Below, one piece after another: positions 14,258 through 22,878 of a DNA stretch of 28,782 nucleotides. The translations under genes and the position numbers were made by a program. The notes under the pieces were generated by a model that had not been told where the DNA came from, ran no database searches, and saw nothing but the letters and a program-made list of their open reading frames with translations. Positions within the stretch are counted from its first letter, which is position 1, and every line of letters begins with the position of its first letter. Location of the stretch: positions 1 through 28,782 of the forward strand of contig JAITGF010000009.1 of the NCBI GenBank assembly GCA_031280795.1. The letters are read 5' to 3'. The stretch comes from Candidatus Ancillula prorhinotermitis (GTDB lineage: Bacteria > Actinomycetota > Actinomycetes > Actinomycetales > Bifidobacteriaceae).

Positions 14258-16321
14258 TTATTTCGCGTAAAAACGCGCACCCTCTAACCTACCGCCAGCA
14301 CGTACAACGTTATCACGCTCTGAAGTAGAAGTGGTGTAGAAATGCTCAGAGCCGTTTATCAATGAATATACAGCCGGTCTTGAGCTATCGTTTGCAGTGT
14401 AGAAGGCAATACCTTCGTATGGTGCTCCACTATTGCGCAAGACCTCCATTTCCGCAGTCGAAGCTGTATAGAAGTGATCCCCCCAAAGGTTAAAACGATA
14501 CACTGGAGTTCCACTAGATGTATTATCAGTAAACCAGCCAATGCCTTCAAGCTTGCCCGCTCTAGATGCGTTTAGAGCTTCAGTCAGGTTAGCCGTGTAG
14601 AAATGCTCGCCCGGTATGTTGACGCGGTATACAGGGGTGTTATCAGTAGGGAATGGCGCGTAGATGCCTTCTAGGCGGAATACGTGTGAAATAGCAGCGG
14701 CTTCAGCAAGGCTTGTGGTATAAAAGTGCTCTGGGCCAACCATGCGGTAAAGTGGTGTTGATTTGTCTAGGTTCCAAGCCACACCTTCGTACGACTTACC
14801 AGCTCTAACGAGTGCGTCACGCTCTGGCGCAGAAATGGTGTAGAAATGCTCATTGCCAAGGTTGAATCGATAGACGGGGGTAGACGTGTCGGTAAGCGAA
14901 CCATAAAACCCAACGCCTTCATACGGACTTCCGCTACGTATCACATTATCTCGCTCTGAAACGCTTGTTGTGTAGAAGTGGTTACCCGGTAGATTTAGGC
15001 GGTAGATATTCACTTTGTCCGTCGGAGCAGCTGGAGTCGCGCCCATACCACTAGCACTGTAAAACCCTACGCCCTTTAGAGTGTAACCGCCTGCTTGAAG
15101 CTGGGCCGAACGCGTTGCACTAGTGGTGAAGACGTGCCCAGATGGCCCGACTAAACGGTAGGTCTTATAATTCGTATTAGCATTGTAGGCGTTATCTACG
15201 TAAAATGCCACGCCCTCAAGCGTGGCTCCACCGCTTACTAGATGGTCCTTTTCGCCGGCATTAGTTGTAATAAAGTGGTAGCCTTGTCTACCGACGTTAT
15301 TGAGTCGATAGGCCGGTATCATGCCATCCCCAGGAGAGGTCCTGGCATAAAAAGCCAAGCCTACGTAGGTGAAGCCAGCATTGTAGCTGATATTGTTGCG
15401 CTCTTCTAGCGACGCAGTGTAGAACATCTCCCCAGTTGGTGCACGAAGTTCCCAGACGCAGGCGACTCCAGCGACCCGTGAATCGCACCCAGGCAACGGC
15501 TTTTGAGTGGAGCCGAACCAGTCGGTGAAGTAGTTGAAGAAGTTACGATTCCCGTAGGCACCGCACGGGGGGGCAGCAGCCCTACCTGCGGCCAAAGCTG
15601 CTGCGTTAGGCTGATAAGGTGTATAGTGGTAAAGCGCAGAAGTGGCACGGTTGCGGATGAAGAGATTTGAACCACCACAATTTTGATCAGGGTTATAGCG
15701 CACGAAGTTGACTTGACCAGCAGGGTAATTCGAACGCGCACCGTTCATGATTGAGCGAAATGAAGATGCGGCATTGTTGACTTGATTCGTGAACCCAGAA
15801 TATCTGTTATCGCAAGCCGCAGTATCAGGGCAACCAAACCCAGTCGCCTTCTGATATTCAATTGATGTAGGCCAGTCGTCAGTCACTAACCCCTGCTCCT
15901 TTTGTAGCAACACTAGCAGGACTTGGGGGTTAATCCCATTGGCACGGCCCGCATCGACGATGATTTGAGCAGCTGAGCGCCCACCTTCCACATAATTCTT
16001 CAAGCAGGTGAAAGGTGGTGATACCCCCCACGTTGCTCGTGCGTAATCACGCCGAGTCATCCCGCCATAAGGTTTATCACCGTTGGTATCGCACACCGGT
16101 ACGCGCGCATTAAGAAATTGTTGCACAGAATTCGTGTCCATAGTGCTGGTGTCAGTCATAGCCATATCGCTAATGATATTCTCGGGGTTAAAACCTGTCA
16201 AGTAAGCATTTGCCTGCTCTTTGGGGGGTGTGGCAAGCGAGACGAAGATAAGCGAAAGTGATAGCATTAAAAAAATGCACAACAACATAACGCCTTTATG
16301 CGCGCGAAGCCTAAACATCAT
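14258..16321 (-). CDS. Exported wall protein: lysozyme-like domain plus nine HFYT repeats
   Basis: A 687-aa exported protein. An N-terminal signal/anchor segment (about 10-30) is followed by a domain at about 40-275 common in actinobacterial surface proteins. That domain contains NGINPQVLLVLLQKEQGLV, where Glu142 is placed like the catalytic Glu of lysozyme/transglycosylase folds, and several cysteines. The rest is nine tandem repeats of about 43-50 aa with a core like EHFYTTSxxERDxV...YEGVAFY (DUF5648-type), a likely glycan-binding or adhesive array. The start ATG at 16321 is preferred to an upstream in-frame TTG at 16474. The upstream extension is not signal-like, and a perfect promoter ends 9 nt before the ATG. 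Peptidoglycan or host-glycan binding is an inference from family context. Confidence 0.82.
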   Translation of the reverse strand: MMFRLRAHKGVMLLCIFLMLSLSLIFVSLATPPKEQANAYLTGFNPENIISDMAMTDTSTMDTNSVQQFLNARVPVCDTNGDKPYGGMTRRDYARATWGVSPPFTCLKNYVEGGRSAAQIIVDAGRANGINPQVLLVLLQKEQGLVTDDWPTSIEYQKATGFGCPDTAACDNRYSGFTNQVNNAASSFRSIMNGARSNYPAGQVNFVRYNPDQNCGGSNLFIRNRATSALYHYTPYQPNAAALAAGRAAAPPCGAYGNRNFFNYFTDWFGSTQKPLPGCDSRVAGVACVWELRAPTGEMFYTASLEERNNISYNAGFTYVGLAFYARTSPGDGMIPAYRLNNVGRQGYHFITTNAGEKDHLVSGGATLEGVAFYVDNAYNANTNYKTYRLVGPSGHVFTTSATRSAQLQAGGYTLKGVGFYSASGMGATPAAPTDKVNIYRLNLPGNHFYTTSVSERDNVIRSGSPYEGVGFYGSLTDTSTPVYRFNLGNEHFYTISAPERDALVRAGKSYEGVAWNLDKSTPLYRMVGPEHFYTTSLAEAAAISHVFRLEGIYAPFPTDNTPVYRVNIPGEHFYTANLTEALNASRAGKLEGIGWFTDNTSSGTPVYRFNLWGDHFYTASTAEMEVLRNSGAPYEGIAFYTANDSSRPAVYSLINGSEHFYTTSTSERDNVVRAGGRLEGARFYAK

Positions 16322-16330
16322 CCTATCTTC

Positions 16331-16359
16331 ATTATACCACAACTTACGCCTGGTGTCAA
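16331..16359 (-). promoter_or_regulatory. Perfect consensus promoter of the HFYT-repeat protein gene
   Basis: Minus strand: TTGACA at 16359-16354, a 17-bp spacer, and TATAAT at 16336-16331. The ATG follows 9 nt later, giving a leader of about 0-3 nt. This suggests strong leaderless expression. Confidence 0.8.
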
Positions 16360-16467
16360 GCAAAATTTTCGGTGTTTTGCATGAAAAAATGCTCGAATAG
16401 TGATAATATCGCCGATGCAGAGGTTTTATGGGCAGAAGTGTCCTTAAGCGCGAGAAAATGGGGCGAT

Positions 16468-16497
16468 TTGACAAAATAGCGGGGGTTGTGCTATACT
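16468..16497 (+). promoter_or_regulatory. Promoter of the rpsJ-rplC-rplD-rplW operon
   Basis: TTGACA at 16468-16473, an 18-bp spacer ending in TGC, and TATACT at 16492-16497. It is divergent from the promoter of the HFYT-repeat gene, about 110 bp away. Confidence 0.8.
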
Positions 16498-16501
16498 AAG
16501 T

Positions 16502-16625
16502 TTAACAAAACGTTAATCATTGCGTTTGGCTCAAGCGGCTTAACCAGTGTGGATGCTATGTGTGGCATCTTAAATGTGTTGTGTGTAATCAAATCTACCG
16601 TATGGTAGCAATGGAAGGAGAATAC
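16502..16625 (+). promoter_or_regulatory. Structured 5' leader of the S10 operon
   Basis: A leader of about 120 nt with three short perfect stems: TTAAC/GTTAA (16502-16516), GATGC/GCATC (16552-16569) and CTACC/GGTAG (16595-16608), the last just upstream of the AAGGAG ribosome-binding site. S10 operon leaders bind L4 for autoregulation in some bacteria; whether that applies here is unknown. An open frame from GTG 16560 through the leader has no support as protein. Confidence 0.45.
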
Positions 16626-16934
16626 ATGGCGGGACAGACAATCCGCATTAGGCTTAAAGCCTATGACCATGAAGTGATTGACGCTTCTGCAAAGAAGATC
16701 GTCGATGTGGTCACTTCCGCTGGCGCAAAAGTAGTAGGCCCTGTGCCGCTACCCACTAAGATCAGCCGATACTGCGTAATTCGCTCACCTCACAAGTACA
16801 AAGATAGTCGTGAGCACTTTGAGCAACGCACCCATAAGCGTTTACTTGACATTGTGAACCCGACTCCAGGAGCAGTTGATTCACTAATGCGTTTAGACCT
16901 TCCAGCCGATGTTAATATTGAGATTAAGTTATAG
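16626..16934 (+). CDS. rpsJ: 30S ribosomal protein S10
   Basis: A 102-aa protein of normal S10 length that binds 16S rRNA in the head of the small subunit. It starts [19 protein letters not shown] and contains [20 protein letters not shown], the [16 protein letters not shown] signature and a C-terminal [16 protein letters not shown]. The start is fixed by AAGGAG just upstream and by alignment; a longer frame from 16560 adds an unrelated Cys-rich extension and is rejected. First gene of a four-gene ribosomal operon, with rplC following after 13 nt. Confidence 0.98.
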   Translation: MAGQTIRIRLKAYDHEVIDASAKKIVDVVTSAGAKVVGPVPLPTKISRYCVIRSPHKYKDSREHFEQRTHKRLLDIVNPTPGAVDSLMRLDLPADVNIEIKL

Positions 16935-16947
16935 GAGGTAGTCAATA

Positions 16948-17604
16948 ATGAGTGAAAAACAAAACAAAAACATGTCTGCCTTAATCGGCGAGAAGCTAGC
17001 GATGACTCAGCTTTGGGACGAAAATGGTTTCTATATCCCGGTAACTGTAGTTGATGTGAGCACAAATGTTGTGACTCAGATTCGCGAAAACGAAAAAGAT
17101 GGTTACGAAGCTGTGCAACTTGCTTACGGGGCGATTGACCCTCAAAAGGTCACTAAACCGCTACGTGGTCATTTCGAAAAGGCTGGAGTTACACCACGTC
17201 GTAACGTTATGGAAATACCAACTCAAAACGTTGCTGCCTACACACTTGGCCAAGAGCTCAGCGCTGACGTATTCGCTGAAGGTGAGCTTGTAGACGTTTC
17301 TGGAACTACTAAAGGTAAAGGTTTCGCCGGTACAATGAAGCGTCACGGATTCTCTGGTGTTTCCGCAAGCCATGGTGAGCACAAGAATCACCGTAAGCCA
17401 GGTTCTGTCGGAGCTTGTGCAACGCCTGGGCGCGTTTTCAAAGGTCTTCGCATGGCAGGTCGCATGGGTGGCGTGCAGCAAACGACTCAAAACTTGAAGG
17501 TTTACCGTGTCGACACTGAGCGCGGAATGCTTTACATCAAGGGTGCTATCCCTGGGCCTAAGGGCGGAATCGTTTTGATTAAGTCAGCAGTGAAGGGAGC
17601 GTAA
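16948..17604 (+). CDS. rplC: 50S ribosomal protein L3
   Basis: A 218-aa protein of usual length that binds 23S rRNA near the peptidyl-transferase centre. It contains [68 protein letters not shown] and [14 protein letters not shown]; this wording is characteristically actinobacterial. GGAGG lies 8 nt upstream of the ATG. The stop is 3 nt from the rplD start, and rplD's ribosome-binding site is inside the end of rplC, implying coupled translation. Confidence 0.98.
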   Translation: MSEKQNKNMSALIGEKLAMTQLWDENGFYIPVTVVDVSTNVVTQIRENEKDGYEAVQLAYGAIDPQKVTKPLRGHFEKAGVTPRRNVMEIPTQNVAAYTLGQELSADVFAEGELVDVSGTTKGKGFAGTMKRHGFSGVSASHGEHKNHRKPGSVGACATPGRVFKGLRMAGRMGGVQQTTQNLKVYRVDTERGMLYIKGAIPGPKGGIVLIKSAVKGA

Positions 17605-17607
17605 CGA

Positions 17608-18240
17608 ATGTCCACTAACTTACCAAAAGAACTATTTGGCATTGAAGCCAGCGAGATAAAGAAGCATACACCTGTACTACACCAAGTAGTCGTGGCTCAG
17701 CTTGCAGCAGCTCGTCAAGGTACTCATAAAACAAAGACCCGTGCAGAAGTACGCGGTGGTGGGCGTAAACCTTTCCGCCAAAAAGGTACTGGACGTGCGC
17801 GTCAAGGCTCTACTCGCGCCCCACACTTCACTGGTGGTGGCATCGTACACGGTCCTGTGCCTAGAGATTACTCACAACGCACACCTAAGAAGTTGAAAGC
17901 ATTCGCTTTAAGGCTTGCCCTTTCGGATCGCGCTAATGCGGGTAACATCAGCATTGTAGATAACTTCGGCATTAAAGGTGACAAACCCTCTACTAAAACC
18001 GCACTTAAGGCATTGAATGATATCACAAGTGCTAAAAGTGTTCTAGTAGTGGTTAGCCGCCCAGTTGATAATAAAACTTTGGAAGCAGAGCTACTATCAC
18101 TTCGTAACATCTCTAAAGTTCACCTAATCTACGTAGACCAAATCAACACCTATGACGTACTCTTAAACGAAGCGATTGTGTTTACTCAAAGCGCTTTTGA
18201 TGAGCTCGTTTCTGATAAAGTGAAGAAGGAGAGCAAATAA
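17608..18240 (+). CDS. rplD: 50S ribosomal protein L4
   Basis: A 210-aa protein that assembles early on 23S rRNA. The extended loop is visible as [20 protein letters not shown] and [22 protein letters not shown], followed by [25 protein letters not shown]. The ARQGTH wording is typical of actinobacteria. In gammaproteobacteria L4 also represses its own operon by binding the S10 leader; here this is only a possibility. The stop TAA shares its last base with the ATG of rplW. Confidence 0.98.
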   Translation: MSTNLPKELFGIEASEIKKHTPVLHQVVVAQLAAARQGTHKTKTRAEVRGGGRKPFRQKGTGRARQGSTRAPHFTGGGIVHGPVPRDYSQRTPKKLKAFALRLALSDRANAGNISIVDNFGIKGDKPSTKTALKALNDITSAKSVLVVVSRPVDNKTLEAELLSLRNISKVHLIYVDQINTYDVLLNEAIVFTQSAFDELVSDKVKKESK

Positions 18241-18560
18241 TGACAGATACTAATTTAACCAACTTCAAAGACCCTCATGACATTTTACTCGGCCCAGTGG
18301 TTTCTGAAAAGAGTTTTGAGCTAGCAGATTCTGGTAAGTATACCTTCAAAATCGCTAAGACTGCGAATAAAACTGAGGTGAAGAACGCGATTCAGCAAAT
18401 CTTCGGCGTTAAAGTTTTGAGCGTGAATACTTTGAACCGACAAGGTAAAGTGACTCGCACTCGCTTCGGTTACGGCAAGCGCAATAATGAAAAGCGCGCA
18501 ATCGTAACTGTTGCACCTGGAGACGTTATCAATGTCTTCGGTACAGAGCAAGCGAAATAA
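18240..18560 (+). CDS. rplW: 50S ribosomal protein L23
   Basis: A 106-aa protein sited at the polypeptide exit tunnel, where signal recognition particle and trigger factor dock. It contains DPHDILLGPVVSEKSFELAD, FGVKVLSVNTLNRQGKVTRTRFGYGKRN and a C-terminal PGDVINVF. It overlaps the rplD stop by one base. In nearly all bacteria rplB (L2) and rpsS (S19) follow directly; here a terminator follows and then an unrelated gene, so the S10 cluster has been broken at this point. Confidence 0.98.
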   Translation: MTDTNLTNFKDPHDILLGPVVSEKSFELADSGKYTFKIAKTANKTEVKNAIQQIFGVKVLSVNTLNRQGKVTRTRFGYGKRNNEKRAIVTVAPGDVINVFGTEQAK

Positions 18561-18590
18561 AAGCCGAAATAAAAGTTTAGTTTCCAATTT

Positions 18591-18617
18591 AAGGGCATCG
18601 TGAGGTGCCCTTTTTTT
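18591..18617 (+). terminator. Rho-independent terminator after rplW
   Basis: The stem AAGGGCA (18591-18597) pairs with TGCCCTT (18606-18612) around an 8-nt loop, followed by a run of seven T (18611-18617). It ends the four-gene ribosomal operon. Confidence 0.92.
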
Positions 18618-18701
18618 GGCTTTGGCGTGTCGCTTTTCTGGTGTGCCCCCTGTAAATAAGCCTAAAAATGCCTCAGGGTACAGTTTTCTGAAAAATTTTG
18701 C

Positions 18702-18728
18702 CACTTTTGCGTTAAAGTGTGTTATAAT
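18702..18728 (+). promoter_or_regulatory. pflB -10 box with overlapping inverted repeat
   Basis: TATAAT at 18723-18728 lies 6 nt before the pflB ATG, so a leaderless transcript is inferred. An inverted repeat CACTTT-N6-AAAGTG (18702-18719) covers the promoter spacer just upstream of the -10, a plausible repressor operator for redox or carbon control. No good -35. Confidence 0.5.
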
Positions 18729-18734
18729 TAAGGT

Positions 18735-21071
18735 ATGGATACTACTTTCACCTTTGACGGTTGGGCAGGCTTTTCAGGAGAATCTTGGAAGGCGGCAATT
18801 GATGTGCGCTCATTTATACACGCTAACTTCACTCCTTACCTTGAGTCGAGTGATTTTCTAGCTGGAGCAACCCCTAAAACAACCTCAATTTGGCAAAAGC
18901 TAGAAGAGGAGTTTTTCCCACTTGAAAAAGAACGTCGTGTCTATAAGGTTGAAAAACATATCGCTGCTGACGTTGACGAATTTGAGCCCGGATACATAAG
19001 TGATGCGGATGACGTTGTGGTCGGCTTGCAAACTGACGAACCACTCAAACGCCCAATTATGCCCTATGAGGGTTGGCGCTCGATAGTAAAGGCGCTTGAA
19101 GAGATTGGTGAAGAGCCTGATGCACACCTTGAAGAGATCTTCACAAAGTACGCACGTACGCATAACGACACAGTATTTGCGCTTTACACACCGCGCGTAA
19201 AAGCCTGCCGCTCTTCTGGCATCCTCTCCGCTTTGCCAGATAACGCCTCTCGAGGGCGCACCATCGGAGATTACCGCCGCGTTGCGCTTTATGGAGTCGA
19301 CTTTCTTATCCAGACGAAAGAGCAGAATTTACTAGAAAATGCTAAGGAGCTAGATGATTTCTCAACTTCTAAAGCGGGCTCATTAGGTGCACATGACATC
19401 AATGATTTGATGCAGCTTCGCGAGGAAATCAATTGGCAGATCAAAGCGCTTAAGAGCTTGAAACAAATGGCTAAACGCTATGGTTTTGACATTTCAGCAC
19501 CAGCTAAGAACACCAAAGAGGCTGTACAGTGGCTATATTTCGGGTATCTTGGCGCCATCAAACAGCAAGACGGGGCAGCGATGAGTGTAGGCAAGATCGA
19601 CTCGTTTATCGACTGCTACGCATCTAGAGATTTGGAAAACGGCACTTTTGATGAAACTCAAATCCAAGAAATTATCGACAATTTCGTGATCAAACTGCGT
19701 CTGGTACGCTTCTTGCGCATGAAAGCTTTTGATGAAATGTACACTGGAGACCCAATCTGGGCGACGGTGACTATTGCTGGCATGTCCGACGATTCACGCC
19801 CGATGGTGACCAAGACTAGCTACCGCTTATTGCACACGCTACGTAATCTTGGCCCCTCCCCTGAGCCAAACCTTACTGTGCTCTACTCAAAGTCGCTTCC
19901 AGCCGCTTTCAAAGAGTACTGCGCTGAGTTAAGCATTGAAACGTCTACAATTCAGTACGAAAATGATGATTTGATACGCCCGCGTTACAATGATGACACT
20001 GCTATCGCCTGCTGCGTCTCCCCTGTGCCAAAATCTGAAGGCAAAGAGTCACAGCAACTGTTTGGCGCCCGGATGAACGGGGCTAAGGCGTTTCTGTACG
20101 GCTTAAACGGCGGTAGAGACGATCTAACTGGTAAGCAGGTTTTTGCAAAAGAAGTAGTAAGTGCGTTTGATGGCGACATTCTTGACTTCGATACAGTGTG
20201 GGAGCAACACTTCCTCCGCGCGATTTGGCATTTGACTGAAATATACGTCGAAGCGCTAAACTGCATCCACTACTCACATGACCGCTACTTCTATGAGTCG
20301 TTAGAGCTAGCCTTACACGACACGAAGCTCGGGCGTACTATGGGGTGCGGTCTAGCTGGACTTTCGCATATTGTCGACTCGCTTTCGGCTATCAAATACG
20401 CTAAAGTCAAGCCTATACGAGATGAGACCGGGTTGATCGTCGACTTCGAAGTTGAGGGTGATTTTCCTGCCTATGGTAATGATGACGACCGAGCTGACGA
20501 TATTGCTAGAATGGTCGTTGAAGAAGTGAACCGTGCGCTACACAAGCAGGTGATGTATCGTAATGCCACTCCGACGCTTTCACTACTCACCATCACTGCT
20601 AACGTTGAGTATGGCAAGAAGACGGGCAATATGCCTGATGGGCGTCGCTCTGGAGCACCTTTCGCACCAGGGGCAAACCCTTCTAACGGTGTGGATCATG
20701 AGGGCATTATCGCTTCAATGGCTAGTGTCGGCAAACTCCCCTTCGATGACTGTCGCGATGGCATTTCACTTACCACCACCATAGTCCCCCAAGCGCTTGG
20801 GGAAACTCTTGATGTGCAAAAGGGCATCTTAGTGAAAATTATGGACCGTATGTTCAATGGTAGCGATGAAGGGGAAGGCATCCCGCAACTATACCACTCC
20901 AACATCAATGTGCTCACTAAAGCGATGCTTGAAGAGGCATACAAAGACCCTGATAACCCGAAATTCAACAATCTTTGTATACGCATCTCCGGATACTGCG
21001 TGCTCTGGTCTAGGCTCACCACAGAGCAGCGCCTAGACATACTTAACCGTACTTTCCATCTTGAGGCATAA
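18735..21071 (+). CDS. pflB: Formate C-acetyltransferase (pyruvate formate-lyase)
   Basis: A 778-aa glycyl-radical enzyme that converts pyruvate and CoA to acetyl-CoA and formate in anaerobic fermentation, in the cytoplasm. Visible landmarks: GLQTDEPLKRPIMP, RTIGDYRRVALYGVD, DPIWATVTIAGM (Trp342, equivalent to E. coli Trp333), LGPSPEPNLTVL, the catalytic pair in AIACCVSP (Cys426-Cys427), FGAR (446), SLSAIKYAKVKPIRDETG, GKKTGNMPDGRRSGAPF and the C-terminal radical loop RISGYCVLW (Gly753). In known PFLs that loop usually reads SGYAVRF or SGYAVNF, so Cys755 and Leu757 next to the radical glycine are unusual. The activating enzyme gene normally follows but is absent here; a ribosome-binding site plus ATG-TAG follows instead. 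Confidence 0.95.
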   Translation: MDTTFTFDGWAGFSGESWKAAIDVRSFIHANFTPYLESSDFLAGATPKTTSIWQKLEEEFFPLEKERRVYKVEKHIAADVDEFEPGYISDADDVVVGLQTDEPLKRPIMPYEGWRSIVKALEEIGEEPDAHLEEIFTKYARTHNDTVFALYTPRVKACRSSGILSALPDNASRGRTIGDYRRVALYGVDFLIQTKEQNLLENAKELDDFSTSKAGSLGAHDINDLMQLREEINWQIKALKSLKQMAKRYGFDISAPAKNTKEAVQWLYFGYLGAIKQQDGAAMSVGKIDSFIDCYASRDLENGTFDETQIQEIIDNFVIKLRLVRFLRMKAFDEMYTGDPIWATVTIAGMSDDSRPMVTKTSYRLLHTLRNLGPSPEPNLTVLYSKSLPAAFKEYCAELSIETSTIQYENDDLIRPRYNDDTAIACCVSPVPKSEGKESQQLFGARMNGAKAFLYGLNGGRDDLTGKQVFAKEVVSAFDGDILDFDTVWEQHFLRAIWHLTEIYVEALNCIHYSHDRYFYESLELALHDTKLGRTMGCGLAGLSHIVDSLSAIKYAKVKPIRDETGLIVDFEVEGDFPAYGNDDDRADDIARMVVEEVNRALHKQVMYRNATPTLSLLTITANVEYGKKTGNMPDGRRSGAPFAPGANPSNGVDHEGIIASMASVGKLPFDDCRDGISLTTTIVPQALGETLDVQKGILVKIMDRMFNGSDEGEGIPQLYHSNINVLTKAMLEEAYKDPDNPKFNNLCIRISGYCVLWSRLTTEQRLDILNRTFHLEA

Positions 21072-21240
21072 GGAGGCATATTATGTAGCAAGTAGCTCAA
21101 AACAAGTTCAGCTGTAAATCTACAGTATACATTTGCTAAAGATAACTTCTCTGCTCTAGGTTTGTTTATGCCATTTTCAGCGCCACCGTTGGCTATACCT
21201 CACACCAAAACATCAGCGCTAGCACAAGGTCTAGCACGCC
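21072..21240 (+). other. Gene-less stretch with orphan ribosome-binding site and ATG-TAG
   Basis: Immediately after the pflB stop lies AAGGAGG (overlapping the TAA) and, 6 nt later, ATG (21083) directly followed by TAG. The remaining ~155 bp encode nothing recognisable and show no good terminator, only a small CTGTA/TACAG hairpin near 21112-21125. A strong, well-spaced ribosome-binding site without a gene suggests a lost downstream gene, possibly the pflA activating enzyme. Confidence 0.55.
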
Positions 21241-22869
21241 TCAGGTCTTCTTAACTGCAACGCTGAAGTGTTTGACAGCACTTTCATTAAAAGACGCATC
21301 CATCACTTGCCACACGTCAAATTTGCAGGTGCCGCTACCAATGACATCTAGCAATACATGGTCGCCATCTTTGAAATCCACCACCCCGTCATCGCCTATA
21401 CCCCTTGGCAAGCAGACACTAGGAGTAAGTGGCAATAGCTTGAAGTTTTGAGCACCATTTGCGCTCACGAACCTATAGTCAACGACATTCTTCCCGTTGG
21501 CAGTTTTGTTTTCTGTAGTCTTATCATAGCCAATAGGCGGAGCACCATAGTCCAAATCACTATAGGCGACGAAAACGTTATTCTTACGATCTGATGCCAC
21601 CATATGATGCCCATCAGACGTTATCTTCACATAGTGCGGCTCGCCCCCATTGGCTAAGAAGAGATTATTAAGTAGCACAGGCTGGGCAGGGTCGCGGATG
21701 TCGATGATCGAAATCGACCCGTCCGGAGAGTTGATAGTCAGCATTGTGTCAGGGTCTCTAGAGCCATCTTCTTTACGCTTGATCAACTCCATACCTCCAC
21801 AACCACGCCTGGTGGCAATGGTCGCCGTCTTAACAATACCCCCGCCAAAAGCATCCGAAAGGTCAAGCGACACCACTGCTCCCTGGGCGTTAGGGTCGTT
21901 CGCAGAATCAAGACCTTGGATCGTCCAGAGAACCGTCTTGCCTTTGTTGACGAACTGGGGGATCAAAGGTGCGTCGCCGACGATAATCTTCGAGCCCGTT
22001 TCTAGTAGCTTCAGGTCGAGCGGATTTCGCATATCAAGTGCGGTTAAGTAGTCCGAACCTTGGGAGTCGACAAAGAAGACCTCCCCATTGCCTTCACCAT
22101 AGTAGGGTTTGGGTCCAGTGGGAATGATATTCAATAGCTGCGGGTTACTCGGGTCGGAAACATCGTAGCTAGTAACATCTCCTGTGCCATCGTTAAATGT
22201 AAGGACTACTTCATGCTCGCCGTCTTTGCATATTTCTGCACAATTATTTGAAATGCCGACAATTCGGGCAGGTGCCGTCGAAGCTCCTCTACCTTGAACT
22301 GGTATCACTGTCAGCAGCTCGGCTTGACCGCCGTCTTTGAGGGGGCGAAGGTTTACGATAGACATCGAGTTCGATTTCTGGTTCGGGGAGTAAAGTAGCC
22401 CGCGCGCACTATTCAAGAATAGCTTAACTGGGCTTAAGCCAGCTAGTGAAAGCTTCTGGACGGACTCGATATAGCTCGGAACGCCGTCGGGGTGAAACTT
22501 GTAGATATTGATGAAGTCTACACCTCGGTTACCCACGATAACGTAGTCCCTATAAAAGCGTACATCATAGGGCTCTTTACCAGTGGTGATGTTCTGGAGG
22601 ACTTCTGCACCAGAGAAATTATGCTTGTAGTCAGTCTTCATCACGCCGAGCGTATCAGACCCCTGGCTTAAGTAGAAGAGAAAGTCGTCATTATAGTATC
22701 GTTCTGTCCTTAAGGTGGTGGAGGAGGAATTAAGCCTTAGCGACTCCGACCACTTCGATAAGTCATCACTGCTTAGAGCTTCTGCTTTGGCTAAAAAACC
22801 AGCTGGAGGGAATATCCCCCCAGCTAGAATCAGGAGCACTACAAAGATAGTAGTAAGATACTTTCTCAT
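21241..22869 (-). CDS. Exported LVIVD-type beta-propeller protein with C-terminal Ig-like region
   Basis: A 542-aa protein with an N-terminal signal peptide (hydrophobic core about 6-26, likely cleavage near residues 28-32). Repeated blade-like motifs follow: INIYKFHPDG, YDVSDPSNPQLLNIIPTG, LDMRNPLDLKLLETG, VSLDLSDAFGG and IIDIRDPAQPVLLNNLFL. These match the D-(V/I)-x-(D/N)-P pattern of LVIVD propellers. About residues 470-542 (PSVCLPRGIGDDGVVDFKDGD to the end) look like a separate beta domain with two Cys. It is the last of three exported proteins: AAGGAA precedes its ATG and only 9 nt separate it from the upstream MACPF-like gene. A binding, chaperone or docking role for that protein is an inference from operon position. 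Confidence 0.78.
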   Translation of the reverse strand: MRKYLTTIFVVLLILAGGIFPPAGFLAKAEALSSDDLSKWSESLRLNSSSTTLRTERYYNDDFLFYLSQGSDTLGVMKTDYKHNFSGAEVLQNITTGKEPYDVRFYRDYVIVGNRGVDFINIYKFHPDGVPSYIESVQKLSLAGLSPVKLFLNSARGLLYSPNQKSNSMSIVNLRPLKDGGQAELLTVIPVQGRGASTAPARIVGISNNCAEICKDGEHEVVLTFNDGTGDVTSYDVSDPSNPQLLNIIPTGPKPYYGEGNGEVFFVDSQGSDYLTALDMRNPLDLKLLETGSKIIVGDAPLIPQFVNKGKTVLWTIQGLDSANDPNAQGAVVSLDLSDAFGGGIVKTATIATRRGCGGMELIKRKEDGSRDPDTMLTINSPDGSISIIDIRDPAQPVLLNNLFLANGGEPHYVKITSDGHHMVASDRKNNVFVAYSDLDYGAPPIGYDKTTENKTANGKNVVDYRFVSANGAQNFKLLPLTPSVCLPRGIGDDGVVDFKDGDHVLLDVIGSGTCKFDVWQVMDASFNESAVKHFSVAVKKT

Positions 22870-22878
22870 GCTGCTTCC

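Noticed and set aside
16322..16474. Longer N-terminus of the HFYT-repeat protein from TTG 16474
   Set aside because: The region contains the perfect TTGACA/TATAAT promoter, and the signal peptide starts only after the ATG at 16321.
16560..16625. N-terminal extension of S10 from GTG 16560
   Set aside because: It adds a Cys-rich segment unlike any S10, whereas the ATG at 16626 has AAGGAG at proper spacing and gives the normal length.
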